The notes beneath the pieces were generated by a model, which was not told where the DNA came from, did no database searches, and was given only the letters and a program-made list of their open reading frames with translations. From CAYRFQ01 sp964423615 (GTDB lineage Bacteria > Planctomycetota > Planctomycetia > Gemmatales > Gemmataceae), in the NCBI GenBank assembly GCA_964423615.1, contig CAYRFQ010000177.1, forward strand, positions 1 through 8,177: DNA of 8,177 bases. Reading direction: 5' to 3'. Position numbers and translations under genes: made by a program. Below, one piece after another: positions 1 to 5,636 of this stretch (position 1 is the first letter of the stretch; every line of letters begins with the position of its first letter).

Positions 1-63
1 AGCGAAGCGGGAATCATAGCGAGCGAAGCGGGAATCATAGCGAGCGAAGCGGGAAACGCAGCG
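1..63. repeat. 21-bp tandem repeat, three units
   Basis: Three head-to-tail 21-bp units lie at 1-21, 22-42 and 43-63. The first two are identical and begin AGCGAAGCGGGAATCATAG; the third keeps the first 13 bases and differs at four positions in its second half. The array starts at the window edge, so more copies may lie to the left. There are no spacers, so it is not a CRISPR array. GC-rich tandem repeats of this sort in the space between genes fit a planctomycete genome, but that is recollection, not a search result. No function is evident. Confidence 0.85.
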
Positions 64-114
64 GTTGAGTTTTTTGTCTGACGACTCCAATGGACTACCA
101 ACCGCGCGCAACAC

Positions 115-158
115 AACCACGAACCGCCGCTCGACGCGTGGAACACAACTTCGTGGTT
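115..158. repeat. 9-bp perfect inverted repeat downstream of the sigma factor gene
   Basis: AACCACGAA at 115-123 is matched by its exact reverse complement TTCGTGGTT at 150-158 with a 26-base loop. It lies about 50 bases past the stop codon of the sigma factor gene and could fold in its transcript. No T-tract follows on the minus strand, so it is not a canonical intrinsic terminator. It may be an mRNA 3'-end structure or a protein site. The rest of 64-205 shows no gene. Confidence 0.4.
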
Positions 159-205
159 AGCTCATGTCACATTCAACGGAAGAGGATTAGAACCCACGCA
201 CACAT

Positions 206-1186
206 TTACATGAGGTATTCGTTTTCCCAGGATCGAATGGGCGATCTTTGATAGGGCAGTAACTCGGGAACAACTTCGTATTCCTGTTCCATCGGGATCC
301 GCTGAACTTTCTGGAATTGAGTCGCCGGGGCACTATGAGCACTTTGGAGCAATTGATCGACACCCAGTATCAGAAAGATCGCCAACAACACCGAACCGGC
401 GAGCTTCAGCTTGGCCCGAGCCATCCTCCGCAGCCAGCTTCGAGCCAACACTTCTCCACTCGACACCCCACCAGCTGTCCCTCCAGACGATGCACCGCCA
501 ACTGGGATCGTCTCGAGCACCTCGTCGACGACTGAATCAGGTATCGAAGCATGAGCTTCTTGAACCCACAACGTCAGGACAACGCCAATCGCCACCCCAA
601 TTCCACGTCGAACGAGACGTTTTCGTAAAAGCTCCCGCGCTCGCATCAATCGAACTTTGACGGTGCCCGTTGGACAGTTCAATTGTTCGGCAGCTTCCTC
701 GTTCGTTTGACCTTGAAGGTAACACAGCAAAATAGGCAGCCGGTATTTCTCAGGAAGTCGTTGAATTTCTTCATCGACCAACCAGCTGAGTTCTTTCCCA
801 CCCTCGGTATAGCTCGACGAAGTCGCCGGAGCTATCTGGCTCTCGCGTGATTTGCGTTTAGCTTTGTTGGAACGGGCTCGCAAGGAGATACGGTAGGCTA
901 CCTGATAAAGCCAACTCGCCAGCGACTTGTGCTTATCAATCGTGTGGGCTTTTCTCGCCAAAACGAGAAATGTTGCCTGAAAAGCGTCTTCGGTGTCTTG
1001 GTGATGTTGCAACACTCGCCGACAAACACTCATCACCAAAGGCCCATGACGTCTGAGGAGGACCTCGAACGCACGATCATCGTGCTCGTTCGCAAACTGT
1101 TGGAGCAGATGGCTATCTGACTGTTCTTCGTGAGAGTGTGAGCCAGGCTTGGTGTCCAAAGGTTTCATCCGCAATTCGGTGGCCAT
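206..1186 (-). CDS. ECF-type RNA polymerase sigma factor with membrane-like C-terminal extension
   Basis: Predicted 326-residue extracytoplasmic-function sigma factor, which would direct RNA polymerase to a specific promoter set. The sigma-2 region spans about residues 27-108, with the DAFQATFLVLARKA signature at 67-80 and SWLYQVAYRI at 91-100. The sigma-4 helix-turn-helix spans about 137-190 (LPEKYRLPILLCYLQGQTNE, then AAEQLNCPTGTVKVRL). A further ~135 residues follow, longer than a minimal ECF factor (~170-200 aa): a hydrophobic stretch at 195-208, a Gly/Ser-rich linker at 229-244 and a clear membrane-like segment at about 262-280. Such extended ECF factors are known from Planctomycetes. 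The ATG start is supported by AGGAG at 1194-1198, seven bases upstream. No anti-sigma gene is adjacent; the C-terminal extension may do that job (inference). Its targets cannot be read from the sequence. Confidence 0.9.
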   Translation of the reverse strand: MATELRMKPLDTKPGSHSHEEQSDSHLLQQFANEHDDRAFEVLLRRHGPLVMSVCRRVLQHHQDTEDAFQATFLVLARKAHTIDKHKSLASWLYQVAYRISLRARSNKAKRKSRESQIAPATSSSYTEGGKELSWLVDEEIQRLPEKYRLPILLCYLQGQTNEEAAEQLNCPTGTVKVRLMRARELLRKRLVRRGIGVAIGVVLTLWVQEAHASIPDSVVDEVLETIPVGGASSGGTAGGVSSGEVLARSWLRRMARAKLKLAGSVLLAIFLILGVDQLLQSAHSAPATQFQKVQRIPMEQEYEVVPELLPYQRSPIRSWENEYLM

Positions 1187-1489
1187 GGCAAAACTCCTAA
1201 CCCGTGTGCGATGATCTGAGGGGAGCCTAGATATTTAGAGTCCTCGAATGAGTATCGGGTTTCATTAATTCTAATCAGAATGGTAGCTTGGAGCAAAAAG
1301 AAGCCGTTTGTTGAGAGGGGTGTTCCTCAAATCTTGTTGGTCGAAATCGAAGAAAAAACCCCGCTGAACATCCCAAAGAACGAACAGCGGGGCCGGAACA
1401 GAGAAGAGGCCGTGATAATTGGAGTAAATGGTAACAACAGAGAAAGAATAGTCAAGTTGAAAATAGATGTTAAATAGGAACTTTTTCTG
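1187..1489. other. gene-free stretch between small Cys-rich protein and sigma factor
   Basis: About 300 bases without a credible gene. It contains the terminator at 1353-1392 and, closer to the sigma factor gene, its ribosome-binding site and presumably its promoter. Read on the minus strand, an AT-rich patch (TAAATAT, around 1230) could serve as a -10 element, but no convincing -35 box goes with it, so no promoter is called. The short plus-strand frames here have no ribosome-binding site or family resemblance. Confidence 0.5.
1353..1392 (-). terminator. intrinsic terminator after the small Cys-rich protein gene
   Basis: On the minus strand the 8-bp perfect stem CCCCGCTG / CAGCGGGG (plus-strand arms 1385-1392 and 1359-1366) encloses an 18-base loop and is followed at once by six T residues (1358 down to 1353). 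This is a textbook rho-independent terminator. It lies about 100 bases after the stop at 1490 and separates that gene from the sigma factor gene, so the sigma factor is likely transcribed on its own. Confidence 0.85.
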
Positions 1490-1714
1490 CTATCCCAAAT
1501 GTCTTCGACCGGATTTCCGTAAAGTAAGGTTTTCCAGGGGGATAAGCGTTTGTGTTGGGGTACGTGCTATAGTTCCGTCGGAATCATTTTTCCCACATCC
1601 GCATCCACCTCCACACCCAGATTGCCCACCACCTAAACTCCTGACGAGAGAATACGTCAGATAGGAAATTGAGGCAATTATTAAAATGGAGGCTATAATC
1701 AGCTGCCAAAACAT
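1490..1714 (-). CDS. small FeoB-associated-type Cys-rich membrane protein
   Basis: A 74-residue protein: MFWQLIIASILIIASISY starts one N-terminal membrane helix (about residues 3-25), then a Gly/Cys cluster SGCGGGCGCGK at 32-42 with three cysteines (C34, C38, C40), then a polar 32-residue tail. One helix followed by a Gly-Cys cluster is the layout of the FeoB-associated Cys-rich membrane proteins, which usually accompany the ferrous iron transporter FeoB; a role in iron handling is inferred from that layout only. The ATG at 1714 is preferred over a TTG at 1735 because GGGAAG at 1722-1727 sits seven bases upstream of the ATG. No feoA or feoB is in the window. The tail is longer than I would expect for such proteins, which often end soon after the Cys cluster. 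Confidence 0.65.
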   Translation of the reverse strand: MFWQLIIASILIIASISYLTYSLVRSLGGGQSGCGGGCGCGKNDSDGTIARTPTQTLIPLENLTLRKSGRRHLG

Positions 1715-1756
1715 CAGAATACTTCCCACCTGCAAGAATCTACAATGACCATACTA

Positions 1757-1855
1757 GAGCGGTTCACGCTTGGGTTGGGTACAACACTCCAGTTTGGAAG
1801 CGAATTCCTCGGCGGAGGCGGTTTGAACTGTGCCCAAACCAAGCGTGAACCGTTT
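1757..1855. mobile_element. candidate 99-bp TA-flanked MITE (long terminal inverted repeats)
   Basis: The two ends are inverted repeats matching at 23 of 27 positions. They share the core CGGTTCACGCTTGG (plus strand 1760-1773 at the left, complement at 1839-1852 at the right) and then TTGGG and ACA. The element is bounded by TA at 1755-1756 and TA at 1856-1857, as expected for a non-autonomous derivative of an IS630/Tc1-mariner-type transposon, whose target duplication is TA. It has no coding capacity. It ends about 40 bases before the ATG at 1714 and may influence that gene's expression. The alternative is a stable bidirectional transcript-end hairpin: TTTT follows the stem on the plus strand, but no T-tract follows on the minus strand. 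Confidence 0.5.
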
Positions 1856-1884
1856 TAATAGCAACCTATCGAATACACTGCCCC

Positions 1885-1912
1885 TGCTTCGGTCTGAGCG
1901 ACCGGTGAAGCA
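1885..1912 (-). other. hairpin downstream of the 2058-3029 gene
   Basis: On the minus strand TGCTTC pairs with GAAGCA and, after a three-base bulge, GGT with ACC, closing a seven-base loop. It lies about 145 bases past the stop at 2058. There is no T-tract behind it, so it is at best a weak or factor-dependent transcription end or an RNA-protecting structure. Confidence 0.3.
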
Positions 1913-2057
1913 AGAAAATCATCACAGCCACTTTTCCGGGCGGCCTTTCACAGCTCAAGCCAGGCAAGAGTGAGCGACGATTCGGACCCCGCAACCGACA
2001 GTATCTAAGAGAATCGAGACCAGTGCCGTTGTGACAACGCGAATGAGAACTCTCTTC

Positions 2058-3029
2058 CTAAGCTGGCTCCACGGAGGCGTTGTCATCAAGTCCCCGTCTA
2101 TCGGTTGAAACTATCACTTTTTTGACCTGCTCGTAGAGTGAAATCCGCTGGAACGAGCCTTTCCGAATATCAACGTTGGTGATGACAAAATGTGATGGTG
2201 GTGCGCTGGTTCTATTCGAGAGCAAGAAGCCCGCGCCCAATGCAGGTCTTTGCCGTTTGCTGCTCTCTTTGAAGGACGGAACTTGGACTTTCATTGGGAA
2301 ATCACCGAACAACATGAAGAGCTTTGCAAAACCGGGCTTAATGGCTACGGCAGCTTGCCGAATTTGCTTCTTGTCAATACCTTTCAGGGCACGATGGAGT
2401 TTCATCAAAGCGACCGATTCTGCTTCGAGCGACTTCTTCATCTTCATCTGCTTCTTCTTGTCAAAGCCAAAAAGAACCGGATCGAACTTGGCCTTGCGAA
2501 CTCGATTCCACTGAGACGTCGCTTTCTTTGCCAGCACCTTCAACTTCTCGATCTCGGCTGTCCCGATGTCCTTCGGAGATCGCTTCAGGTTCGGCTTCAC
2601 AATCTTCTCCATCACATCGTGGAAATCGGTCAGGTGGTCCAGGTAATACTCGATGTGGTTCTTTCGTCGTACTCGCCGAAGGATCCCTCGAACTCTCTCC
2701 AAGGCTTCGTGGGCCGGTAAGAGTTGACCTGACTGGGTGAGTTCGAGAGCTTTCCGGATCTGCTGGTCCACAAGGGTAAAGCCGTCAGCCCAATCCTTGT
2801 CATCCCTCCCCAAGTGTTTGTGCCTTTTCTGAAACGAACGCCATTCTTTCGTCAGATGCCGCATGGCCTTGGCGGCTGGCTTCGGTTTCTGCATCTTCGT
2901 TAACGCGAGTGCTGGCACATAAGCTCGGTCCAACGCCACAAAATCTTTGAGTAATTCATCTGGAGAAGGTGTATCACCTCCGGTCCACGCACAAAGAGAC
3001 ATGAACAGGAACACCTGATGCTGAGCCAT
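2058..3029 (-). CDS. exported Lys-rich helical protein of unknown function
   Basis: Not assigned to a named family. The ATG at 3029 is chosen because AAGGAG at 3037-3042 sits seven bases upstream; a longer frame from 3080 overlaps the preceding stop and lacks such a site. The 323-residue product starts with a short hydrophobic N-terminus (residues 5-15), probably a signal peptide; C13 is not in a good lipobox. Residues about 25-245 look all-helical and rich in Lys/Arg, in two similar parts: ~55-140 (EW, then HEALERVR and YYLDHLTDFHD) and ~160-245 (QWNRVRK, then LMKLHRAL and LFMLFGDF). I recall similar unannotated exported proteins with a DRAYVPALALT-like start but know no function. Residues ~250-323 form a tail of different character that may be an extension. 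It lies 47 bp after the 3077-3601 gene and is probably co-transcribed with it. Confidence 0.7.
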   Translation of the reverse strand: MAQHQVFLFMSLCAWTGGDTPSPDELLKDFVALDRAYVPALALTKMQKPKPAAKAMRHLTKEWRSFQKRHKHLGRDDKDWADGFTLVDQQIRKALELTQSGQLLPAHEALERVRGILRRVRRKNHIEYYLDHLTDFHDVMEKIVKPNLKRSPKDIGTAEIEKLKVLAKKATSQWNRVRKAKFDPVLFGFDKKKQMKMKKSLEAESVALMKLHRALKGIDKKQIRQAAVAIKPGFAKLFMLFGDFPMKVQVPSFKESSKRQRPALGAGFLLSNRTSAPPSHFVITNVDIRKGSFQRISLYEQVKKVIVSTDRRGLDDNASVEPA

Positions 3030-3036
3030 CTGCAAA

Positions 3037-3042
3037 CTCCTT
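3037..3042 (-). promoter_or_regulatory. ribosome-binding site that fixes the start at 3029
   Basis: AAGGAG on the minus strand lies seven bases upstream of the ATG at 3029. It outweighs the upstream in-frame ATG at 3080, which overlaps the stop of the preceding gene without a recognisable site. Confidence 0.8.
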
Positions 3043-3076
3043 GAAACTTCTATGGGAACGGAACAGAGATATCCAG

Positions 3077-3601
3077 TCATTTCTTTGGAGTCGCATGATT
3101 CCTTCGCACTTCCGGATATCCATTCTTCAGAAATAAGCTAACGACCTCTGCGTGCGTTTGAATCAACTGGACGACGTAAGGTTCCTCCGAGGTCTCAATG
3201 ACGACCACTCCTTTCGGGGTTTTCGTCACCTTCATCTTGATCTTGTCGGAATTGCGGAAGATGGCCGCGAACAAGGGATCTCGCATCCGAATAGGGTCTC
3301 TTTTCTTGACGCGCTGATACATTGATGTCACATGTTCTTGAATCTTCATCGCGACTTTAGGGACGTCCGATTCCGTTATTGTTTTCACCCCTTTGGGCAA
3401 CTTCTTTACGGTTCGACGAATGGACTTTCGATGCAGGACGAGGAAATGGAAGGTTTGTCTGTCTTTCAGAAATGTCGGATCATTCCATCGCCCACCACGA
3501 CCTTTCCCTCTCCCTTTTTGTCCGTAACTTTCAATTGGAGAAGTAAGCAACAACAGCGCAACCACGGCTGCCGCGACGACCACATTCTTGGGAAAGTACA
3601 T
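3077..3601 (-). CDS. small exported protein with two-fold internal repeat, unknown function
   Basis: Product of 174 residues from the ATG at 3601, which has GGAGG six bases or so upstream; a longer frame starting at 3667 would bury the signal peptide. Residues 1-28 are a signal peptide (hydrophobic 8-20, likely cut after SYG before Q28 or nearby), then a Gly/Arg/Lys-rich stretch at 29-38. The mature part is duplicated: residues 51-98 align with 111-158 at a constant offset of 60, sharing F51/F111, P69-V72/P129-V132 (PKGV), S78/S138, P81/P141, I87-Q88/I147-Q148 and H90/H150. Each half seems to be helix, beta hairpin around PKGV, then a helix with IQxH. The RMRDPLFAAIFRN segment links the halves. 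I recall similar unannotated exported proteins in planctomycetes and proteobacteria but no established role. Equivalent histidines might bind heme or metal (inference). Confidence 0.75.
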   Translation of the reverse strand: MYFPKNVVVAAAVVALLLLTSPIESYGQKGRGKGRGGRWNDPTFLKDRQTFHFLVLHRKSIRRTVKKLPKGVKTITESDVPKVAMKIQEHVTSMYQRVKKRDPIRMRDPLFAAIFRNSDKIKMKVTKTPKGVVVIETSEEPYVVQLIQTHAEVVSLFLKNGYPEVRRNHATPKK

Positions 3602-3606
3602 TTGTT

Positions 3607-3611
3607 CCTCC
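3607..3611 (-). promoter_or_regulatory. ribosome-binding site that fixes the start at 3601
   Basis: A perfect GGAGG on the minus strand is followed by AACAA and the ATG at 3601. This decides the start in favour of a product that begins directly with its signal peptide. Confidence 0.85.
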
Positions 3612-3641
3612 GGGTTTGGTTCGATCTGATGAAATTCAATG

Positions 3642-3681
3642 TTGCTTGAGCGACCTCGATTGCTCAATGACAGTTGCTCAA
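3642..3681. promoter_or_regulatory. operator-like repeats upstream of the 3077-3601 gene
   Basis: TTGCTCAA occurs twice in the same orientation, at 3660-3667 and 3674-3681 (start to start 14 bp), and a third copy of the core in the opposite orientation, TTGAGC, lies at 3646-3651. They lie 45-80 bases upstream of the start at 3601, in the 185-bp gap between the heme-protein gene and this gene. Spacing and position suit a repressor or activator site, or alternative hairpins in a leader RNA. The binding protein is unknown. Confidence 0.35.
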
Positions 3682-3687
3682 GATCGA

Positions 3688-3713
3688 CCCAACAGACGGC
3701 TGCCGACGTTGGG
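3688..3713. repeat. short hairpin in the 3602-3786 gap
   Basis: CCCAAC at 3688-3693 pairs with GTTGGG at 3708-3713, and CGG/CCG can pair inside. No T-tract follows on either strand, so it is not a canonical terminator. It may mark a partial transcript boundary between the heme-protein gene and the two unknown exported proteins. Confidence 0.3.
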
Positions 3714-3786
3714 AAGTTGATGCACGGAACTCAGGGTGGATCGGTAAGAAGGATGGCAAGCAATAACGACACATGTACCGCGTAAC

Positions 3787-4386
3787 TCAGTCTTCGAGCT
3801 CGTCTACCTCAATCCAAAACCAGCCTCGCAGGTCCCCTTCGGAAAAACCGGTTGCCGCATCATTGGGATATCGTTTCGCCAGTGCTCGCAGCACTTCGTT
3901 GGGGATCTGATCCTTTTGTCCGTGGCAAGTCAGACATCGCTTCTTCAACACGATCGGGAGAAAAGCAGCAAATCGGCCATCTGTGTGAGAAAGAAAAACT
4001 ATCTTCTTTGATCTCTGCTTAACCAAGTCTTTGGCCCATTGAGGCGGCTGGTTTTGGGGATTCCGCAGCTTGAACGAAGTCCGTCCAATTTTAAGCCCGT
4101 GGCTCTTTGCCACTTTTTGAGCGATGATCGGGGCTTCTTTTTGACAAAAGCCAATGGCTTGCGCAGGTCCCTTGTTCTTCAAGACCGTCTTCAATCGCTT
4201 CATGAGTCGGCCAAACATCGCATCTCTCGCAGCCAACGCCTTTTTCTGTTGAACGCGCTGGTGTGGCGATAACTTTTCCACCTGAACCAGATGCCAACCT
4301 TTGTTTGGGCGCTCACGATGTCCGCCTCCACCAACGAAAGTGAACCCTGCCAGCACGAAGAAGAAAGTGAGGGTTTTCAAAGGCAT
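3787..4386 (-). CDS. Tll0287-like (DUF3365) exported c-type heme protein
   Basis: A 199-residue protein with an N-terminal hydrophobic signal (residues 3-18, KTLTFFFVLAGFTFV). It has the single c-type heme motif CLTCH at 151-155 followed by GQ, the family stretch RTSFKLRNPQNQPPQW at 102-117, and near the end YPNDAATGFSEGDLRGWFW. These match the DUF3365/Tll0287 family, whose structurally known cyanobacterial member has a PAS-like fold and an unusual His/Cys-ligated heme. Here H155 would be the proximal ligand, and C81 in FCQKEAP is the likely axial cysteine (inference from the family). It probably acts outside the cytoplasm as a redox carrier or sensor. The start used is the ATG at 4386, with a weak GAG nine bases upstream; an in-frame GTG at 4419 would add 11 residues. 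It lies 49 bp after the SQR gene, so co-transcription is likely, and electron transfer or sulfide sensing is plausible. Confidence 0.85.
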   Translation of the reverse strand: MPLKTLTFFFVLAGFTFVGGGGHRERPNKGWHLVQVEKLSPHQRVQQKKALAARDAMFGRLMKRLKTVLKNKGPAQAIGFCQKEAPIIAQKVAKSHGLKIGRTSFKLRNPQNQPPQWAKDLVKQRSKKIVFLSHTDGRFAAFLPIVLKKRCLTCHGQKDQIPNEVLRALAKRYPNDAATGFSEGDLRGWFWIEVDELED

Positions 4387-4435
4387 CGTTGTTATCTCGA
4401 TTCTGTTCAAGCGCGACACTCTCAGGGAAACGATA

Positions 4436-5632
4436 TCAGACTCGTCCTTTCAGCATCCCCCACCAATACAAAAGTGGCAATAAATACTTTTTGAAAATCC
4501 ACATACTCCAGCGTTCTTTGGATTGATCGATCGGGAATGTTTCGGAAGGTTGTTTATCGTAACCAAATTCGGCCAGGACAAGTTTCCCGTAGCCTGTGAC
4601 GAGTGGACACGAAGTATAGCCGGTGTACTTGGCGGGGAATGGTTTTCCTGCGATTGCAGCTTTCAAGTTTTTTACGACCACCGGAGCTTGTTTGCGAATG
4701 GCAGCTCCCGTTTTAGACGTTGGCAGATTGCTACAATCGCCGAGGCCAAACACATTCGGGTAGCGGGTATGTTGGAGTGTCTCCTTATTGACCTCGACCC
4801 AACCGGCTTGGTCCGCGAGCGAGCTTTTGGAGATAACATCTGGAGCACTCATTGGCGGCGTCACATGAATCATGTCGTAGTGGAGAACCACTTCTTCCCC
4901 GGTCTCAAGTCGTTTGAAGACAGCCTCTTTTGTCTCAGGTCGAATTTCCACCAAATCATGCTGGAACCGAGTCTCAATTTCCTTCCGCTTGAGGACCTTC
5001 TCCAACGTCTGGCGGTACTTAGCAACATCGAAAATCGCATCCTTGGCCGAAGCGAAAAGAACATTTGTTTTATCCCGCACACCAGACTTGCGAAAAGACT
5101 CCTCAGCCAAGTAGCAAATTTTTTGTGGAGCTCCACCACATTTGATGGGCGTACCGGGCTGCGTAAAAATAGCTGTCCCTCCCTTGAAAGTACGAATGTT
5201 CTCCCAAGTGCTAGTCACGTACTGGTAGGAGTAATTGCTACAGACACCATTGTGACCGACGGCATCTTTCAAGCCTTTGACTCGATCCCAATTTAACTGA
5301 ATTCCAGCAGCAACTACGAGCCAATCATATGTGACCTTCTTGCCATCTCGAGTCATCACATAATTGTCTTCGGGATGAAATTCAGTGACGGCGTCTTGGA
5401 TCCATTTGGCTCTCCTTGGGATGACCGATTTTTCTTGACGCTCAGTACTCTCGCGGCGGTATGTGCCGCCACCAACAAGTGTCCACGCGGGCTGGTAATA
5501 ATGTTTATCCGACGGCTCGATAATCGCAACGTCTGTCTTGTTGAACAAGCCGTTGGTCAATTGGGCCGCGACGGTGATGCCAGCGGTTCCGCCACCAACA
5601 ATAACTACTTGATGGTGTATTTCCTGTGCCAT
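4436..5632 (-). CDS. sqr: sulfide:quinone oxidoreductase, type II (SQOR-like)
   Basis: FAD enzyme at the cytoplasmic membrane that oxidises sulfide to sulfane sulfur (persulfide or polysulfide) and reduces quinone. The 398-residue length is full. Visible parts: FAD Rossmann motif VGGGTAGI at 12-19; HYYQPAWTLVGGG at 44-56; KCGGAPQK at 164-171; HVTPPMSAPDV at 256-266; GDCSNLPTSKT at 298-308; TSCPLVTGYGK at 340-350; FPIDQSKERWSM at 366-377. These agree closely with mitochondrial SQOR as I recall it, including its two redox cysteines, corresponding here to C165 and C342. The end (FKKYLLPLLYWWGMLKG, 380-396) looks like the amphipathic membrane anchor. The ATG has GAGGT six bases upstream, overlapping the stop of the exporter gene four bases away, so the two are surely one operon and may be translationally coupled. 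No truncation or missing key residue is seen. Confidence 0.95.
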   Translation of the reverse strand: MAQEIHHQVVIVGGGTAGITVAAQLTNGLFNKTDVAIIEPSDKHYYQPAWTLVGGGTYRRESTERQEKSVIPRRAKWIQDAVTEFHPEDNYVMTRDGKKVTYDWLVVAAGIQLNWDRVKGLKDAVGHNGVCSNYSYQYVTSTWENIRTFKGGTAIFTQPGTPIKCGGAPQKICYLAEESFRKSGVRDKTNVLFASAKDAIFDVAKYRQTLEKVLKRKEIETRFQHDLVEIRPETKEAVFKRLETGEEVVLHYDMIHVTPPMSAPDVISKSSLADQAGWVEVNKETLQHTRYPNVFGLGDCSNLPTSKTGAAIRKQAPVVVKNLKAAIAGKPFPAKYTGYTSCPLVTGYGKLVLAEFGYDKQPSETFPIDQSKERWSMWIFKKYLLPLLYWWGMLKGRV

Positions 5633-5636
5633 GGTG

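Larger units (their letters stand above)
1715..2057. other. gene-free stretch with inverted-repeat elements
   Basis: There is no credible coding frame in these 343 bases. They contain the 99-bp TA-flanked inverted-repeat element at 1757-1855 and a weaker hairpin at 1885-1912 downstream of the 2058-3029 gene. The remaining part, about 1913-2057, shows nothing recognisable. Confidence 0.6.

Noticed and set aside
1..63. CRISPR-like array
   Set aside because: The units are directly adjacent with no spacers and no cas genes are visible.
70..75. T-tract as plus-strand terminator
   Set aside because: Six T residues are present but no stable stem precedes them, and no plus-strand gene ends there.
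1280..1664. Two short plus-strand frames in the 1187-1735 area
   Set aside because: One runs through the intrinsic terminator at 1353-1392; the other is antisense to the Cys-rich membrane protein. Neither resembles a known protein.
1757..1855. Simple intrinsic terminator for the 2058-3029 gene
   Set aside because: On the minus strand the stem is followed by CTCTAGTATGG, not a T-tract, and the 200-base distance from the stop is long; the TA borders and long repeats fit a mobile element better.
3602..3667. Upstream extension of the 3077-3601 gene by 22 codons
   Set aside because: It would place polar residues before the signal peptide, and the strong GGAGG belongs to the ATG at 3601.
4523..5296. 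Long plus-strand reading frame (257 codons) opposite the SQR gene
   Set aside because: It lies wholly antisense to a full-length, motif-complete SQR gene, has no family resemblance and no ribosome-binding site; it is a by-product of the SQR codon pattern.
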